Numbered from the stretch's first letter, positions 19,101-31,790 are shown. The stretch: 64,000 bases of DNA from Diphasiastrum complanatum (GCA_029204225.1 CM055104.1:25189285-25253284); one strand, 5' to 3'. Translations and numbers: made by a program. The notes: generated by a model from the letters alone, not told the origin.

Positions 19101-21554
19101 GGACATCCAAACCCTAGGGTCTGAACACAAGTTAGTTATGATCTCATTCATAGATATTGGCATTAAATAAAGCATAAATGACAATACATAATGACAAATA
19201 CCAGTCCCTGACACAAAATATGGAATGAACATCATGTAATATCAATGGCTATAGTCTCCACAATCAATAAGCTATCAAACCAATCGCAAGTACTCCTATT
19301 TATAATACTCTATGCCCTATTCTAAGCCCTAAAATATCAGAGTCTAGAAATTTGCTAAAAATCAGGATGCACAATGCAAACATCAAAATGAAGGGAAATT
19401 TGCGCACCCGCGCCCTCCCACCAAGGCCCAACTTCCAGCTCATGAATAAATGTAGGGCCTTAGGTCAGCACATGATAAAAGTAGGTCCCAAGCAAATACC
19501 GGTTCATATGTAGAAGTGGGCCCAAGGTAAATGTAGCCCGATATGGATATGTGTGGAAGTAGCCTTGAGGCAAATCTAGCATTGTCTGGACACGTGTCCA
19601 TAAAACTCCTCCATAGAAAAAACATTGGCCTCAATGTGGGCTACTATAGGAAAAACCTATACTAAGCTAATGCAGTTGTTGAGCTTATGAGTATATAATT
19701 TTAGATGATCAATGTAACAACACATGCTAGGTTTAGGTTATATTAGATAAAACATATATAATTATATTAGACTAGAAAGAGTACAAGTGCATTGAATTTG
19801 TTTTGCATTCATCATCGACACAAGTAATATAGTGTGTTTTTTAAATTTTCATGTGCTTTTCTATGTGTAATGTATTTTGGAATCTTCAAATGCAACACAT
19901 ATGTATGATGTAGTTTTAATATTTGTTATATATGAAAAATGTTAAAAATGTTAAGCCAAGAGCACATAATGTCATTTACAATGAATGCATGACTTAGTTA
20001 TTAGTTTCCAAGAATGCATCATCCTAATTCAAAAAAGCTAAAGTGTAATTTCCTAGGAACATCAAGAACACGTAACGTAGCAATTTAAATTTATGAAGAG
20101 TGTTCATGAATAATTTCATTTGTAGTAATGCTTTGTATCCTTGGTGCATAAAAAGCAAGACTAGTAATCAAATCATTAAATCATCAAGATTGTTATATTG
20201 ATGATGAATTTATGTAGTTAATTTCTAATGGTTACAAAATAAAAAATGCATAATGTAATTAAAATGAACCTCATTTTAAAAACATACCTCATATTTAATT
20301 TTCAATCAAAATACAATGTTTCATGAAGTATTGCTCCAAAAATATTGTCTCTCTAAAAATACCAGTCCAAGAATTTTATCATGTAACCAGCGAGTTGTGT
20401 TTTTGAATTTTTGAAATTTTTTTTATATAATTTGGTAGTCAGATTTTGACAAATACACATCTATCAGATACACGTCGGATAGTCATAGGACAACGTTGTA
20501 GACCATTTATGTGGGTACTTTGACTGTCGAAACTCATTAGATCCTTGGAATCTAACATTGGAGGCATCTGATGACCATGTTGAACGTCGGATTCCATTGT
20601 CCAATTGGAACGCCGGATTTTAATGTCCACTTGGGATGTTGAATTTTGATGTCCCACATGGCCATAGGATTCGGTGGCCATATGGCAATTTGTTCAACAA
20701 CATATTGGTCGTTGTCAACCATCAATTCTTAACGGAGCTTGAATGCAATGAATTCCTATGACATTGTTGCGATGCATTTTTTGACATTCGTGTTTATTAA
20801 AAAAAAATATTAATGTGCGATTTCATGTCGGAAATGCCATATGGATATCATAGCAATTGTTGTAGTGATAGAATTTTTGGATCATACTAGGTGGTGGAAA
20901 ATTCATGATCACATGTATATTAGACAGAACAATGGATATTCCATGTGATGAAAAATGGATATTCCGAATTTTTGGACATAACAGGTGGTGAAAGATCCGT
21001 AATCAGTCGTATCTTAGACAAATCAATGGATTTTTCATGTCTAGATACTTTATGGCCTAGAATAAAACCACGTGTTACCCAAATCTTCTCTACTCTCTTG
21101 TTATTTCATTTGAAGATTAATTATATCAGCAATCTAGAAATTTGAATGAGAAAAATATATATACATATTAAGAGTATGTCTCTAATGAGACAAAGAGACA
21201 AATTGGTGGTAGTCATCAGTTGGATAATAATAAATAAATTTTAATAAATTTTTTTACTAGTATTTCAATTTATTATCTATCCAAAAAAAATAGAAGATCC
21301 ATCTTTTATTATCGATTAAAGTTATTTACATCTCTAAAATGCAAGTACAAAAATAGGACATTTAGCAAACTACAAATCCACAATGCCATATTTTCAAATC
21401 CATATTAAACTCAATTCAATATTGGTATTTTTGATTTGATATCCAAACTCAGTTATATATATTTGCATTTTTTTATTATATAGGACCAATTTCTATGACA
21501 TTGTAAAAGCCATCCATCTTGAGGTTTGGGGTTCCTCTTTAAAAAACCACTCAT
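19101..21554. other. AT-rich intergenic DNA
   Basis: No gene or transposon domain recognised. The only structured part is the short repeat at 20581-20661. A somewhat GC-richer patch lies at 19400-19640, and a CTTGATGATCA-type AT-rich area at 19690-20440. Confidence 0.4.
20581..20661. repeat. Degenerate 27-bp tandem repeat, three units
   Basis: Units at 20581-20607, 20608-20634 and 20635-20661 share the pattern GAACGYCGGATTYYATTGTCCAMTTGG with growing divergence. A fourth, weaker unit may follow. Confidence 0.55.
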
Positions 21555-22151
21555 ACACTTGTAAATAAGTGATTAGGCCAATTCTAGAAGTGTATTAGCT
21601 CGTGGTCGTGTAGGCTAGTAACAATTGGCTTGATGCTAGAGGATTAGTGACATAGGACCTCTTGATCTCATTTTTCAATTTGGGCCAATCATGTTGTGAG
21701 GTGCACCAAAATGGTCCAATCATTGTAAGAGGTGGCAATTTAGGAGGTCCAATCATAGTAAGAGTGGTGTTTTTGAGGTCCAATCATTTTTCTTCGTTTC
21801 CATACTCTTGGATCTCGAGCTACTATGAGTGTGAGTGAGGGTGAGTCCATACTTAGTTTTTTGGAGAGAGATCTTGATGTAGTAAGCTCCAACACTTAGA
21901 TTTTGTTTTACATTCTCTCTCTACTCGGCCAAGAGCAAGCCAAATCTATATTTAGTTTTTCTCATCCAAAGTGTCCTTTCATTGTGTGTGATGAACGGTT
22001 TGTGATAGATGCATGTGTAGAGTGCTCTTGCCTTAGATTTTTGAGCTAGTATGCTTGTATCTCATACAAGGTTCATCTATGTGCAATCACACAGATCTTA
22101 GGAGATCATTCAATTTTCTTGAGATGTACTCACACGTATGAAAAGTACACA
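21555..22151 (+). repeat. 5' LTR of the copia-3 relic
   Basis: The right end is clear: ...GAAAAGTACACA followed directly by primer site TGGTATTAGAG. This resembles the end of the LTR at 26174-26859. The left border is not defined by sequence and is a guess. The LTR contains a decayed G-box palindrome (CACACGTATG at 22131). Confidence 0.55.
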
Positions 22152-22164
22152 TGGTATTAGAGAC
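22152..22164 (+). promoter_or_regulatory. copia-3 primer-binding site
   Basis: TGGTATTAGAGAC adjoins the LTR end. It is close to the tRNA-iMet complement TGGTATCAGAGC. Confidence 0.75.
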
Positions 22165-22870
22165 TACTTAAGGTTGATTTGTATCTATTAAGTGTGATGA
22201 GATTTTGGCTTGAAATCTAGTTTTGGAGGGTGTAGTTGCATCTCAAGTACTATCATAGGGATTCTTGGATCAAGAGGGATCTAAATCATCTTGATCATGC
22301 TGATATTGTATGGAATTTAGTGCTCAAATATGTGTGAGATCAGTTAACTTTGACTTGAATGGGCATCTCCAAGGTTGTTTCAAAATTGGTGTATGATAGC
22401 TTGGATGTGATCATCAAGGATCTAAATCATCAAGGTGAATAAGGCTTTGTCTCTCAAGATGATCTAAAATTGATTCTTTCCTTGTTTCGGCTCAATTGGA
22501 TTTGTCAATCAAGGTAGGTAGGGCACCTAACCTGGTTGGACACATTAAGTTTGACTCACATATAGCTTGTCTGATCAAAAAGCTCATGTTTTAGCTTTTC
22601 AAGCTTGACTAGGTGAGATCTAGGTGTGACTTTGTACAAATCACATAGTTTCATACAAATCAAGTAGATTTGTATATTTTGTGACATCTTTGAGTGCTCT
22701 ACACGTGCCTAGAAGAAGGTGGATCAAAATATTGTTGTGTTTTAAGTGAAGCTAGATCTAGGTTGAGAGAGATTGTCATAGCTATTACAAGTCAATTTCT
22801 CAAGTGATTATGGAATCCATGGTCCTTCCTCTTGGAGCAAGGTGAGAGATTTAACACCTCCAAATATTGT
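22165..22870 (+). other. copia-3 leader and decayed 5' gag region
   Basis: Untranslated leader-like sequence. No open frame over 60 codons. The start codon and first part of gag cannot be identified, and the gag C-terminal pieces begin at about 22880. Confidence 0.45.
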
Positions 22871-24450
22871 ACTTCGAATTGAGGATGAGCCACAAGTACT
22901 TCAAGAAGTCCAAAGTTACAAGAAATGGGCAAGAATGGCCCTTCACTACATCAAAGTATTGAGAGAGATTAATAGTTGCACCTCGTCCAAGGAGGCTTGG
23001 GACACCCTCAAAGCCGAATGATGAATTGTGCTAAATTGATAGTGGGCCTAGGTTACATATGTCTAGTTCCAAAAGTTCATTTTCTAGTCTCAAGCCTTAT
23101 GAAGGTGTCAAAAAGTCTATCTATATTGCAAATGATGTTGAGTGTAATATTGAAGGAATAGGAAGTATCCCTTTGGATGAAGTATCATCAAAAGTTTTAT
23201 GTTTCAAAGATGTGCTTTATGTGCCAAAACTAACAAAGAATCTCATTAGCGGTTTTGATGTCAAGTTTGATATTAACACATGTATAATCAAGAGTGAGGA
23301 TGAGGCGATAGCTAGAGAATGTAGATTTGGTAGATTATACAAGGTAGATTCTAGTGACAGTGCTAACATTTGTGATGTTGCCTACAAGACCAAGATCTCT
23401 CAAGAAGATTTGTGGCATAAGAGATTGAGCCATCCCCATCCTTGTATAAAGATGGAAAATCTATTGGATTGCCAAAGACTATATCAAAGGATCGTCTACC
23501 TTGTAAAGCTTGTGCTATTGGCAAATCACACAACAAGCCTTTTCCAAGATCCAACATCAAGTCTCAACTTCCTTTTGAGCTAGTGCACTCGGATTTACAC
23601 TTTGCATCTTCAAGAGCAAAGGAGGAGATACAAGCTTTATCACTTTTATTGATGATTATACAAGATTTTGTTGGGTGTGTCTCCAATCTTCCAAGTCTGT
23701 TTGATGTATTTCTCAAATTCAAAGCTTTTGGTGAAAAACAATTTTCTTGTAGTTTAAAGGCTTTGAGATGTGATGGTGGTGGAGAGCATGTCTCCATCAA
23801 ATTTAATGATTATTGTGAGCAAGAGGGAGTTAGAAGAGAGTTCACTTGTGCTTATTTCCCCCAACAAAATGGGGTGGCTAAAAGAAAAAATAGAACTCTT
23901 TGTGAATGTGCATCTCTTCCAAAATATTTTTGGGGAGAACCAATTTCTTGTGCAAATTATCTTTGTAATAGGCTTCCAAATCTTGCTCTAGGAGAAAAAA
24001 ATACCATATGAGATGTTGTATAAGGATAAGCCTAAGGCTGATCACCTTAGGATCTTTGGTTGTGTGTGCTTTGTTCATGTACCTTTAGAAACTAGGAAGA
24101 AAGATGATCCTAGTTCTATCAAAGGAATGTTGGTTGGATATTCATCAGCAAAGAAAGCATATAAAATTTTCATTCCCTCTACTAACAAGATTGTTGTAAG
24201 TAGAAATGTGATCTTTCATGAAGATCAAAAGATCAACTTGGATGGGGTCGAGATCAAGCCTATCTATAGGATCTTCTATTATAAATCTTGATGCCAACCA
24301 AGATGTGGAGGGGTCAAGGCTTGAGGAGGAGCATCTTCAAGCTATTACACCAAGAAGATCTATGAGAGAGAGATCCGAACCAAAGAGGCTCACATATGTG
24401 GAGAAAGGCAAGCAAGTGGAGGACGACACCTCATATCATGCATTTTCCAT
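22871..24450 (+). pseudogene. copia-3 gag, protease and integrase remnant
   Basis: 22880-23020 encodes the gag core (KKWARMALHYIK, then TSSKEAWDTLK). It then jumps to the protease at 23038 (DSGPRLHMSSS), so the rest of gag and its zinc knuckle are deleted. 23059-23583 is the protease end plus the pre-integrase (LWHKRLSHPHPC). The integrase follows in other frames with LVHSDLHF, LRCDGGGEH and QQNGVAKRKNRTL, where the catalytic Glu is Lys. 24013-24290 holds LRIFGCVCFVHVP and GMLVGYSSAKKAYKIF. The linker ends around 24450 with SEPKRLTYVEKGKQ. RT and RNase H are absent. Confidence 0.88.
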
Positions 24451-26173
24451 CATGGGTCTCTTTTACCACATGGGTTATCCGATCCCCTTCGTGGCACGAT
24501 TCATTTATTTTCACAAACCAAAGCAACAAAAATTGGACAGGTTAAGTTTAGGGCATAGTATTGACAATTTGGCAAATGTATTGTGTTGATATCTGTCCAT
24601 TTGCATGCAACTCGAGGGGGTGGTAACTTCTCGAGCCAACGCTGCAAGTTTTTTTTTCGAGCTTAAAAACATATTGTGCCACACATTGTGAATCGACCAC
24701 AAGTTACTTGCACATGAACAGGCACTTGGAAATATATGGTGATACATACTACTAGTAGCAAAACCATGGCTACAAGTTATTTGCACATGAGTGAAAGCAC
24801 AAAATGCTTTTGTCATATTTGTCCTTTTTGACAAATCAGACATCCATTTATACAAGCGGTTGTTTGCAAGTAGAAAAATAACAAGCTAGTGCAATTATCA
24901 AGGTTTTGTCCTAATCTACAAATCAAATCTCCTTTTACAAAACTGTCATTTGCAAGTGGAAATAACAAGCTAGTCAATGTTTGATTACAAGAAAAAAAAG
25001 TAGCACAACAAATAAACATACATGTTTATGTGCATGAACTTTTTTTGATATAAATACGTGGTTTCTTTGATACCCTATTGGAGGTTTGATGATATGACTT
25101 TCCATGATATTCATCTCTTTTACAACGGCCTCGGGGTAGACAGGTAGTGCACTGCAACAAGACAACATCCAATGTTAACCTCATGAATTGCAATGAAAAA
25201 CATGTAGACGTGTGTTCAATAGCAAAAGAAAATCATTTTCAAAATCTAACTACTTGTTGCATGTGGTGATTGCAATGAGACAACACTTCAACAAGGTCAA
25301 TCACTGACAACGAGAAAATAACCAATGCACACCCTTTATCATGCAATATACTGGGGCAAATGCCAATGGAGCACCGCATATGATCCTCAGAGGTTCCATA
25401 GTGGAACCAAACCATCCACATACAATCCATTAGGTAAATCAACAAGAATGAAATCAAGAGACCAAGGAACTTTTTTTCCCCACACCAAACAATCCACCAA
25501 TCCGAAACTCAAAAAATATTCATGCATCTTGTCTTCTTCATATGCTTCATGGCAAGACCATACACTACATAATCAAAACATTCAACATGGCTTGATTTAG
25601 CAACAACAAGAATTTCCTTACCCTCATACAAAAAAACGTAGAAACACGAGATCTTTTGAAATAGGTCAAAATTCTAAAAAAGAGTAATCATTTTTCAATT
25701 TTTCAATTTTTGCACGAAAACATGCTTTTTCATGAATTTTTTTTTGAAAAATCACAAAAATTCTTACAAAACATAAGCATTTTGGCCAAAAACATCCATA
25801 CATCATGTCCAAAAAAATTAAATTTTCTAATAAAACTTTAAAAATTAAAAATATTCAAAGTGAACAAAATATTAACAAACACTTATGATATTTTAATAGT
25901 CTAAACTGAATTTCATAAAATAACTTACATAATACATTTGAAGCCAACTACGCTAACTCACAAATGTTGAAACATTGAAAATAATTTTCATATTATTTTT
26001 TTTACAATTCAAATTCCAAGGAATTCTCACTAACTCCTCTTAAGTCACAGCCTGAAATATTATCAAGGCTCTCCTTTTCAGATGAAAAAGTTCATGACCC
26101 ATCTTCTTCATTAGTGTCTATCGACAAATTCTCATCCGAATCAGCATCCAATGTCGAGAGAATTGTTTATACT
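24451..26173. other. AT-rich DNA without recognisable gene
   Basis: The copia-3 homology ends near 24450. 24690-24980 contains two diverged duplications (next entry). The frame 25325-25600 has no recognisable domain and overlaps antisense frames. 25620-26040 is very AT-rich. Confidence 0.4.
24690..24980. repeat. Two diverged short tandem duplications
   Basis: ACAAGTTA(C/T)TTGCACATGA recurs at about 24700 and 24772. A second pair, TTGTCC...TTTGCAAGT(A/G)GAAA...AACAAGCTAGT, covers about 24823-24896 and 24905-24977. Confidence 0.55.
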
Positions 26174-26859
26174 TGTGAAAAATTGCCTACATTGGCAAAT
26201 CTAGCCATGTAGAATATTGTACATTTTGTCAATATTGTTTGTTGGTTACTTGAATGGTCAAAGTGCCACTTGTACATACACACCTAAAGTAGGTTACCAC
26301 GAGTCAAGAGGAGTGGTTGTGTCCATTTGGTAGTGATTCCTACTTTGTAGGATCTAGACCATGATTTATGATGAGATTTGTACCTACCATGCACCTACCA
26401 AGCATGACTCTTGGATCTAGGCTAGGGTTTTCACATTAGGGCAAGAAAGTGGAGTCTACTTCCTTATTACATGCTAGATTTTCACCTAACTTAGCGAAGG
26501 AAGTGTGTTTTACTATGTATTCCCATTCTCCATAGTGAGAAGATAGAAACTTTTTGGAGCCTCAAGGAGAAACTCGAGTTTCCTCTCATTGTATGGTGAT
26601 TACTCTTGATTTCCAATGAAACCCAGCTTTGGCACTTTGTAAACACTGTCTACAGGCCGTACTATAGCCTTATTTCCACATGTGTGGAGTTGGATTATAC
26701 TAATTGATTAATGCTTTGATTGTCTCTACTTGTTTCATATCAAGCTGCTAGATCTTGTTTTCTGATGACTAGTTTCTGATAGATTGTTTAACAAGCATAC
26801 AATCACCTTGTGGATCATTCAAAGATCCATTTATGGTCCTTAGTACTGTACTTTTCACA
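26174..26859 (+). repeat. Family-A copia LTR, plus orientation (686 bp)
   Basis: Starts TGTGAAAAATTGCC and ends GTACTTTTCACA, followed by TGGTATCAGAGCC. It is the same LTR family as element E (36926-37601 and 58647-59337, inverted). It keeps the ~14-bp block that the E 3' LTR has lost. No partner 3' LTR was found downstream in this orientation. Confidence 0.92.
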
Positions 26860-26872
26860 TGGTATCAGAGCC
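26860..26872 (+). promoter_or_regulatory. Primer-binding site of the family-A copy
   Basis: TGGTATCAGAGCC directly follows the LTR. It is a perfect tRNA-iMet type site. Confidence 0.9.
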
Positions 26873-27540
26873 AAGTACAAGTCCATTGATCTGTGTCTGA
26901 ATCTAATCTAGTTTTAGTAGGTTTTGGTGCAAAAAGCTAGTATTGGAAGGGCGAGCTGGTATCCAGGTTTTGGTGAGGGGATTTAATCCCAAAATTTTTC
27001 AGGATCAAAATCCCTACTGTTCACACGTGTGGAAAACTCTGAACCAGCATTTAATAACCCATATTCATTGGATCATAGAAAATTCATCTGGTGTCAGTTT
27101 GATGTAATTTTTGGTGCAAATCCTAGGATAAGCTACCAAGATCACTTGCCATTGATTAGTTTTGAATCTGTTTTATGAAAACTAATAAATCTAGGCTGAT
27201 TTCAGACCTTCTTAAAGTGGAAACCAGGTCTTGAAAGTACATCAAAGTGAATGAGAGAGATAGAGTCATTTTTTGTCCAAGAATAGTTAAGATTGGCAAG
27301 ATTTGCTTGAGAGTAGTTTTCATCTCATCTTATCTTCATTCCAGCTTTGTGAGGGAGTGATAGAACTGTGATTACAAATCCATCTGTTGGATTAGAAGTC
27401 AACATTTGAGTGAAACACTGCAAGTTAGAAACCTTTGTGAGTTTCAGGTCCAAACAAATCTATATCTTGTGTGTAGAATCTTGCTAGTAAGATGAGATCA
27501 GTGGGAGCTTACCTTCTAGAAGCTAGTGAGAGAGAGGAGA
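26873..27540 (+). mobile_element. Family-A leader and first codons of gag, truncated
   Basis: The leader matches the complement of 58015-58633 in element E. ATG at 27492 begins MRSVGAYLLEASERE, close to the gag start of E (MGSVGAYL). After about 15 codons the homology stops, at about 27535, in an AG-rich stretch. The element is therefore a 5' fragment. A G-box palindrome lies at 27022-27031. Confidence 0.8.
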
Positions 27541-27934
27541 GAGAGTCATCTCTCTCACCTATATTAGGCTGAAATTCGTGGAGAACAGGTTGGAGAAACC
27601 TTTTGTATGCTTCATTGAGATCAATAGATCATTGTCATTGTTTCTTCCTCCATTGAGAGCATTGTTGTGTGTATTGTCTTCAAGCTATTGTGTATGATCT
27701 TAGGTGCTTTCCAAAAGTGATAGGCTGATGTATTATGGACTGTATAATGTTATTTTGGGCCGCACTTGATGTTTATGGAAGTTTCCATTTGTGATAAATG
27801 CTTTTTGATCAAGTTCTTTGCATTCTAGGTAGCATAGAATGTGTTGCCAATTCCTAGCTTATGTAGTTTGGAGTGCAAGCATTCAAGCCAATGATCTTGG
27901 AGTTTAGATCCACTTAGGATCTGTATTTTTCACA
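27541..27934 (+). repeat. Probable partial LTR of another copia family
   Basis: The right end, GGATCTGTATTTTTCACA followed by TGG, has the form of a copia LTR end plus the start of a primer site, but the next bases are CTGTGTG and not TATCAGAG. The left part has no clear border. It abuts an LTR in opposite orientation starting at 27941. Confidence 0.4.
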
Positions 27935-27940
27935 TGGCTG

Positions 27941-28773
27941 TGTGAAAAAAGTACAAAAAGTACCAAGAGTGGATCTTAATCTGATCCTCAAGAGGGATTG
28001 GCTGTCAGATTACTTGATCTATCAATCTACTTAAGATTAAGATCAATCTAGATCAATTCTAGACACAAAATCCTAACAAGAACAATCATTAATTGAAGGT
28101 AGGTGTACTTTCTGGTTTCCCACGTGTGAAACCCTGTCTAAGTACGGACTCCAACCTGAAAATCAAGTACACATTGATAGCACCTCAAAACAATCAAAAC
28201 AAATGTAGACAAATGGAGGGAATCACTCAAAATTGCTTCCAAAACCAAGATTGGTGTCTCACAATGATTATGGCCAAATGTGGCTCTATATATACAATAA
28301 GTGGGAGCTCATGGTACTGATCATCCCTTTGATCCCACATGTGTGAAGGTGCTTTGTCATATGATGATTCATCATGAAAAACTGACACTTGGACAAAACC
28401 TTCTATTTTGAGCACTTTTGGTCCATTTTCCTTCTATATAGAGATATACTTGAAAATCTTCTAGAAGTCAAAATTCGTCTACTTCAGCTTATTCCACACA
28501 TGTGAGCTGTCCTCTACACATGGGATGTGACACCTAACCAAAGGATGTGGCTCATGCAATCAATAGATTGATGCCATGTGTCATATGTCTAGAAAACTAG
28601 TTTTTGGCCTTTTTAGCCACTAGAACTTGAATTAAATTATATGTACAACCTATATGATTATGGTACATGACAAGTACACTATTTTCAAACGTGGGAACAG
28701 ACTCCACACATGTGTAATCATCCTATATACAAAATTTTTGGCCTCTACCAAGCTTATTTTTGCATTTTTCACA
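27941..28773 (-). repeat. 3' LTR of copia fragment C3' (833 bp)
   Basis: On the minus strand it starts TGTGAAAAATGC directly after the purine tract TTGAGGAAGAG, and the outer end is ...TTTTTTCACA at 27941. It contains a TATA-like TATATATAGAG (complement of 28283-28296) and a half G-box palindrome (28119-28128). Layout and some blocks (GTACGGACTsCAmCTGAAA) resemble the LTR of element B, so a sister family is likely. Confidence 0.7.
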
Positions 28774-28788
28774 CTCTTCCTCAAAAAT

Positions 28789-30098
28789 CTAGCTTGGTAA
28801 ATCTAGCATAGATCTATCTATAACTCCAAGAGCCAATCTTAATTTTATGAATGGATCTTTAGGCAATGCCTTGGTGAGTATATCAGCAATGCAATCTGAT
28901 GATGAAACATGAATAATCTTGATCTCCTTTGCTTGCACTTTCTCCCTCACGAAATGATGTGCAATCTCGATGTGCTTTGTTTGAGCATGGAAGACTGGAT
29001 TGTTTGCAAGTTGTTGAGCTGCTTGATTATCACAATATATGCATGGAATGTCTTCATCCTTGATAACATGTAGCTCCTCCAAAAGCCTTTTAAGCCAAAG
29101 AACCTCCTTTGTTGTTGTTGTCATAGCTTTATATTCGGATTTTGTTGATGAAAGAGAGATGGTATCTTGCTTTTTGGAAAGCCAAGATATAACTCCTCCA
29201 CATAAGAATGTAGAAAATGCACTTATGGATCTTCTATCCATCTTGTCACCTACAAAACTTGAGTCCGAATATGCTCTCAAACAAATATTAGTCCTTTCAT
29301 AAACTATGCCAAAGTCTTTTGTAGCCGAGATGTACCTTAACACCCTTTTTGCTCCTTTCCAATGACACATTAATGGACTTTGCATGTATTGACTCAGCTT
29401 GCCAACACAAAAACTAAGATCTGGTCTAGTGATAGTTAAGTATATCAAGGAACCAATAAGCATTCTATAGGTAGTGATGTCCTCAAAGGATGCTTCATCA
29501 CTTTCCTTAGAACCTTTTACACTTAGTTCCATAGGAGTTTCAACTCCTTTACAATCAATCATGCCAAATCTTGCTAAGATTGATCTAGCATACTTAGATT
29601 GAGATGTGAAGGTAAAATCATTACTTCTAGTGACTTCTATTCCAGGTATAACTTTAAGAAGTCCTAGATCTACCATCTTAAATTCACTAGACAAGGAAAC
29701 TTTTACATTCTTAATGCCATCTAGATCATTTCCTATGAGTATAATGTCATCAACATATAAAACTAAGATAATGTTCTTTCCATCATTACATTTGTAGTAC
29801 AATGATGGTTCATAAGAACTTACAACAAATCCAATGGAAATAAAATAGGAATGCAACCTAGAGTACCATGCTCTTAGTGCTTTCTTGAGTCCATAAAGAC
29901 TCTTCTTCAAGAAACACACCTTGTCTTCTTCTCCATTTTTTATGAAGCCCTCGGGTTGGCACATGTAGATTTCCTCTTCCAAGAATCCATTTAAGAAAGC
30001 ATTTGTCACATCAAGTTGGAAGAGCTCCCATTTGAAAGAAGTTGCAAGACATATGATTAATCTAATGGTCACAAGCTTTGTAACAGGTGCAAAGGTTT
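28789..30098 (-). CDS. copia reverse transcriptase-RNase H fragment (C3')
   Basis: An open frame of 427 codons from the first RT helix to the natural stop. RT motifs are FQLDVTNAFLNG (residue ~18), YGLKKALRAWYSRL and VLYVDDIILIGN (~104). RNase H has AYSDSSFVGD, where the usual SDSDFAGD has D-to-S and A-to-V changes, and LSSTKSEYKA. The tail is IADILTKALPKDPF. The coding order ends at a purine tract and LTR. The upstream RT start is cut at about 30098 by a gypsy LTR fragment. No start codon context or promoter remains, so it is a fragment despite its open frame. Confidence 0.88.
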
Positions 30099-30650
30099 CA
30101 GAGAACTTGGAAATTTCAGTGAAAAATTGAGCAGAGCTTCGCCAACAAAGGTGATAAATGACTCGAATTCAGCCCTTATATAGTGGAATTTAGAGTGTGT
30201 ATTAGGCGAAATCCACTTTCCCTTGTTCAGTTCCATCCAAATTTTGGCAAGGACCTTCTTCACAAAATTCTAAGACCTCAGAGAAGTCTATGAGAGTTCA
30301 GAAGGTGATTTGGCTATCCTACGAAGGTTCTGTGAGGGTTCAGACTGTCTGCGAGGATTCAACTCTCGCAGGAGGTGATCTCTCGCACAACATGTTTCTT
30401 TGATTGGATTTTCAAGGTCAGACCATGTAGGCAGGCTAATTTCACTGCTCTGATTCCATTTATGCACCTTGCAAAGGTTGGTAGGATGATCTTGATGCTC
30501 TACGAAGGTTCTAAAGATTCACCTTATGGGAACCCTTGCACACACTCAAAAATGATGATTTCTCCATCAGGAACTCTCGCAAAGATTTTTATGGATGCAT
30601 CTGGGTCAGATCTAGTGACTGTCCAAGTTTCAAGAGCTATCTCTTTGCAT
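30099..30650 (-). repeat. Gypsy LTR-like fragment, inverted copy of 2570-3090
   Basis: Complement carries the same TATA block (CTATATAAGGGC, 30173-30186), the GAGTCATTT and GGCGAAGCTC segments and the AACCTTCGTAGA units as 2570-3090. It sits between copia RT (right end 30098) and unidentified DNA. It has replaced the RT N-terminus of the copia copy, and no target duplication is evident. Confidence 0.7.
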
Positions 30651-31165
30651 AATCTTTCACACTAAATTCATTGGACTCACTTTCATTTGATTGTTGCAAC
30701 GCTTGGTTCATCAGCGTGATTGTCATACGTTCAAGTTTGTGACATTTTATGATCTCTACTTCATCCAATTTAATAACAAATATAACTTTGCCTCCACAAT
30801 TTGCAACATGATATTCTTGTAAAAAGCACATACAAAAGAATTTTCACTGATAAGAAAAAAAAAATTGAAATTTATGTAAAACAAACTCACGATCTCTTTT
30901 CACATTGTAATTATGTCATATTAACATCCCTTTGACCTTTTCCAATTCCAAAAATATATTGCTGTATTGGTGATAATGAAAACGAATGATAGCTCATTTT
31001 TTCTTGTTGGATATTGTAAAAGTATCCTCAATATGGAAGAATTCTCCTAATCCATTCTGTAAAATTGAATTGCATTCTTGTTTTGTAGATTAAAGCAATT
31101 TATAAGCATGTAATATTTGATGTCACTTCAATCTCTTATGGTCAGCTTTTTTCATAATTTTTTCT
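30651..31165. other. Unidentified AT-rich insert
   Basis: A minus-strand frame of 64 codons (30831-30637) contains IFVIKLDEVEIIKCHKLERM and a serine-rich end. I do not recognise it. The rest is AT-rich. It lies between the gypsy LTR fragment and the copia integrase, so it came with the rearrangement. Confidence 0.3.
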
Positions 31166-31790
31166 AATGCCCTATAAAAAATTGTAGTTGAGGTAGAGGG
31201 AACATAGATTCTGTAAGTTTTCTTGTTGGATGCATATCCAACCATGACCCCTTTAACAGAATTAGAATCATCTCTTTTCCTTGTTTCCAAGGGCATATTA
31301 ACAAAGAAAGTACAACCAAAAACTCTAAGGTGATCTACCTTAGGTTTCTTCTGAAACAAGACTACAAAAGGTGTTTTTCCAGCAAGAGCATTGTGAGGTA
31401 ATCTATTGCACAAATAGTCTGCACAATTTATAGCTTCACCCCAACATTCAATAGACAAAGAAGCTGCTAGTCGAATTGCTTTAGCACATTTACATAAAGA
31501 TCTGTTTTCCCTCTCAGCTACTCCATTTCGGGATAGAGAATAGGCACAAGAAAATTCTCTCTTTATTCCTTCACCTTCACAATAATTATGAAACTTGTTG
31601 GAGATATATTCACCTCCTCCATCACATCTTAAAGCATTAACTTTGCAAGAAAATTGTTTTTTTACATAAGCTTTGAAGATAAGGAAGTGATAAAAAACCA
31701 TAGCCTTTGAAGAAAGTAGATACAACCAAGTGTATCTAGTAAAGTCATCAATAAAGGTGACAAAACATGCTGCACCACCAATACTTAGAT
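31166..31790 (-). pseudogene. copia integrase fragment (C5')
   Basis: The minus-strand frame carries CFVTFIDDFTRYTWLYLLSS, then LRCDGGGEYISNKF with the second catalytic Asp, and GVAERENRSLCKCAKA with the Glu. LRVFGCTFFVNMP and VMVGYASNKKTYRIY follow. The first catalytic Asp region (HSDxHG) and the whole pre-integrase are missing, because the sequence joins directly to the protease start at about 31790. The frame ends in unrelated sequence at about 31165. Confidence 0.87.

Noticed and set aside
28789-30072. RT frame as a possible stand-alone or retron-like reverse transcriptase
   Set aside because: Motif order, the RNase H tail, the purine tract and the adjacent LTR identify it as a Ty1/copia fragment.
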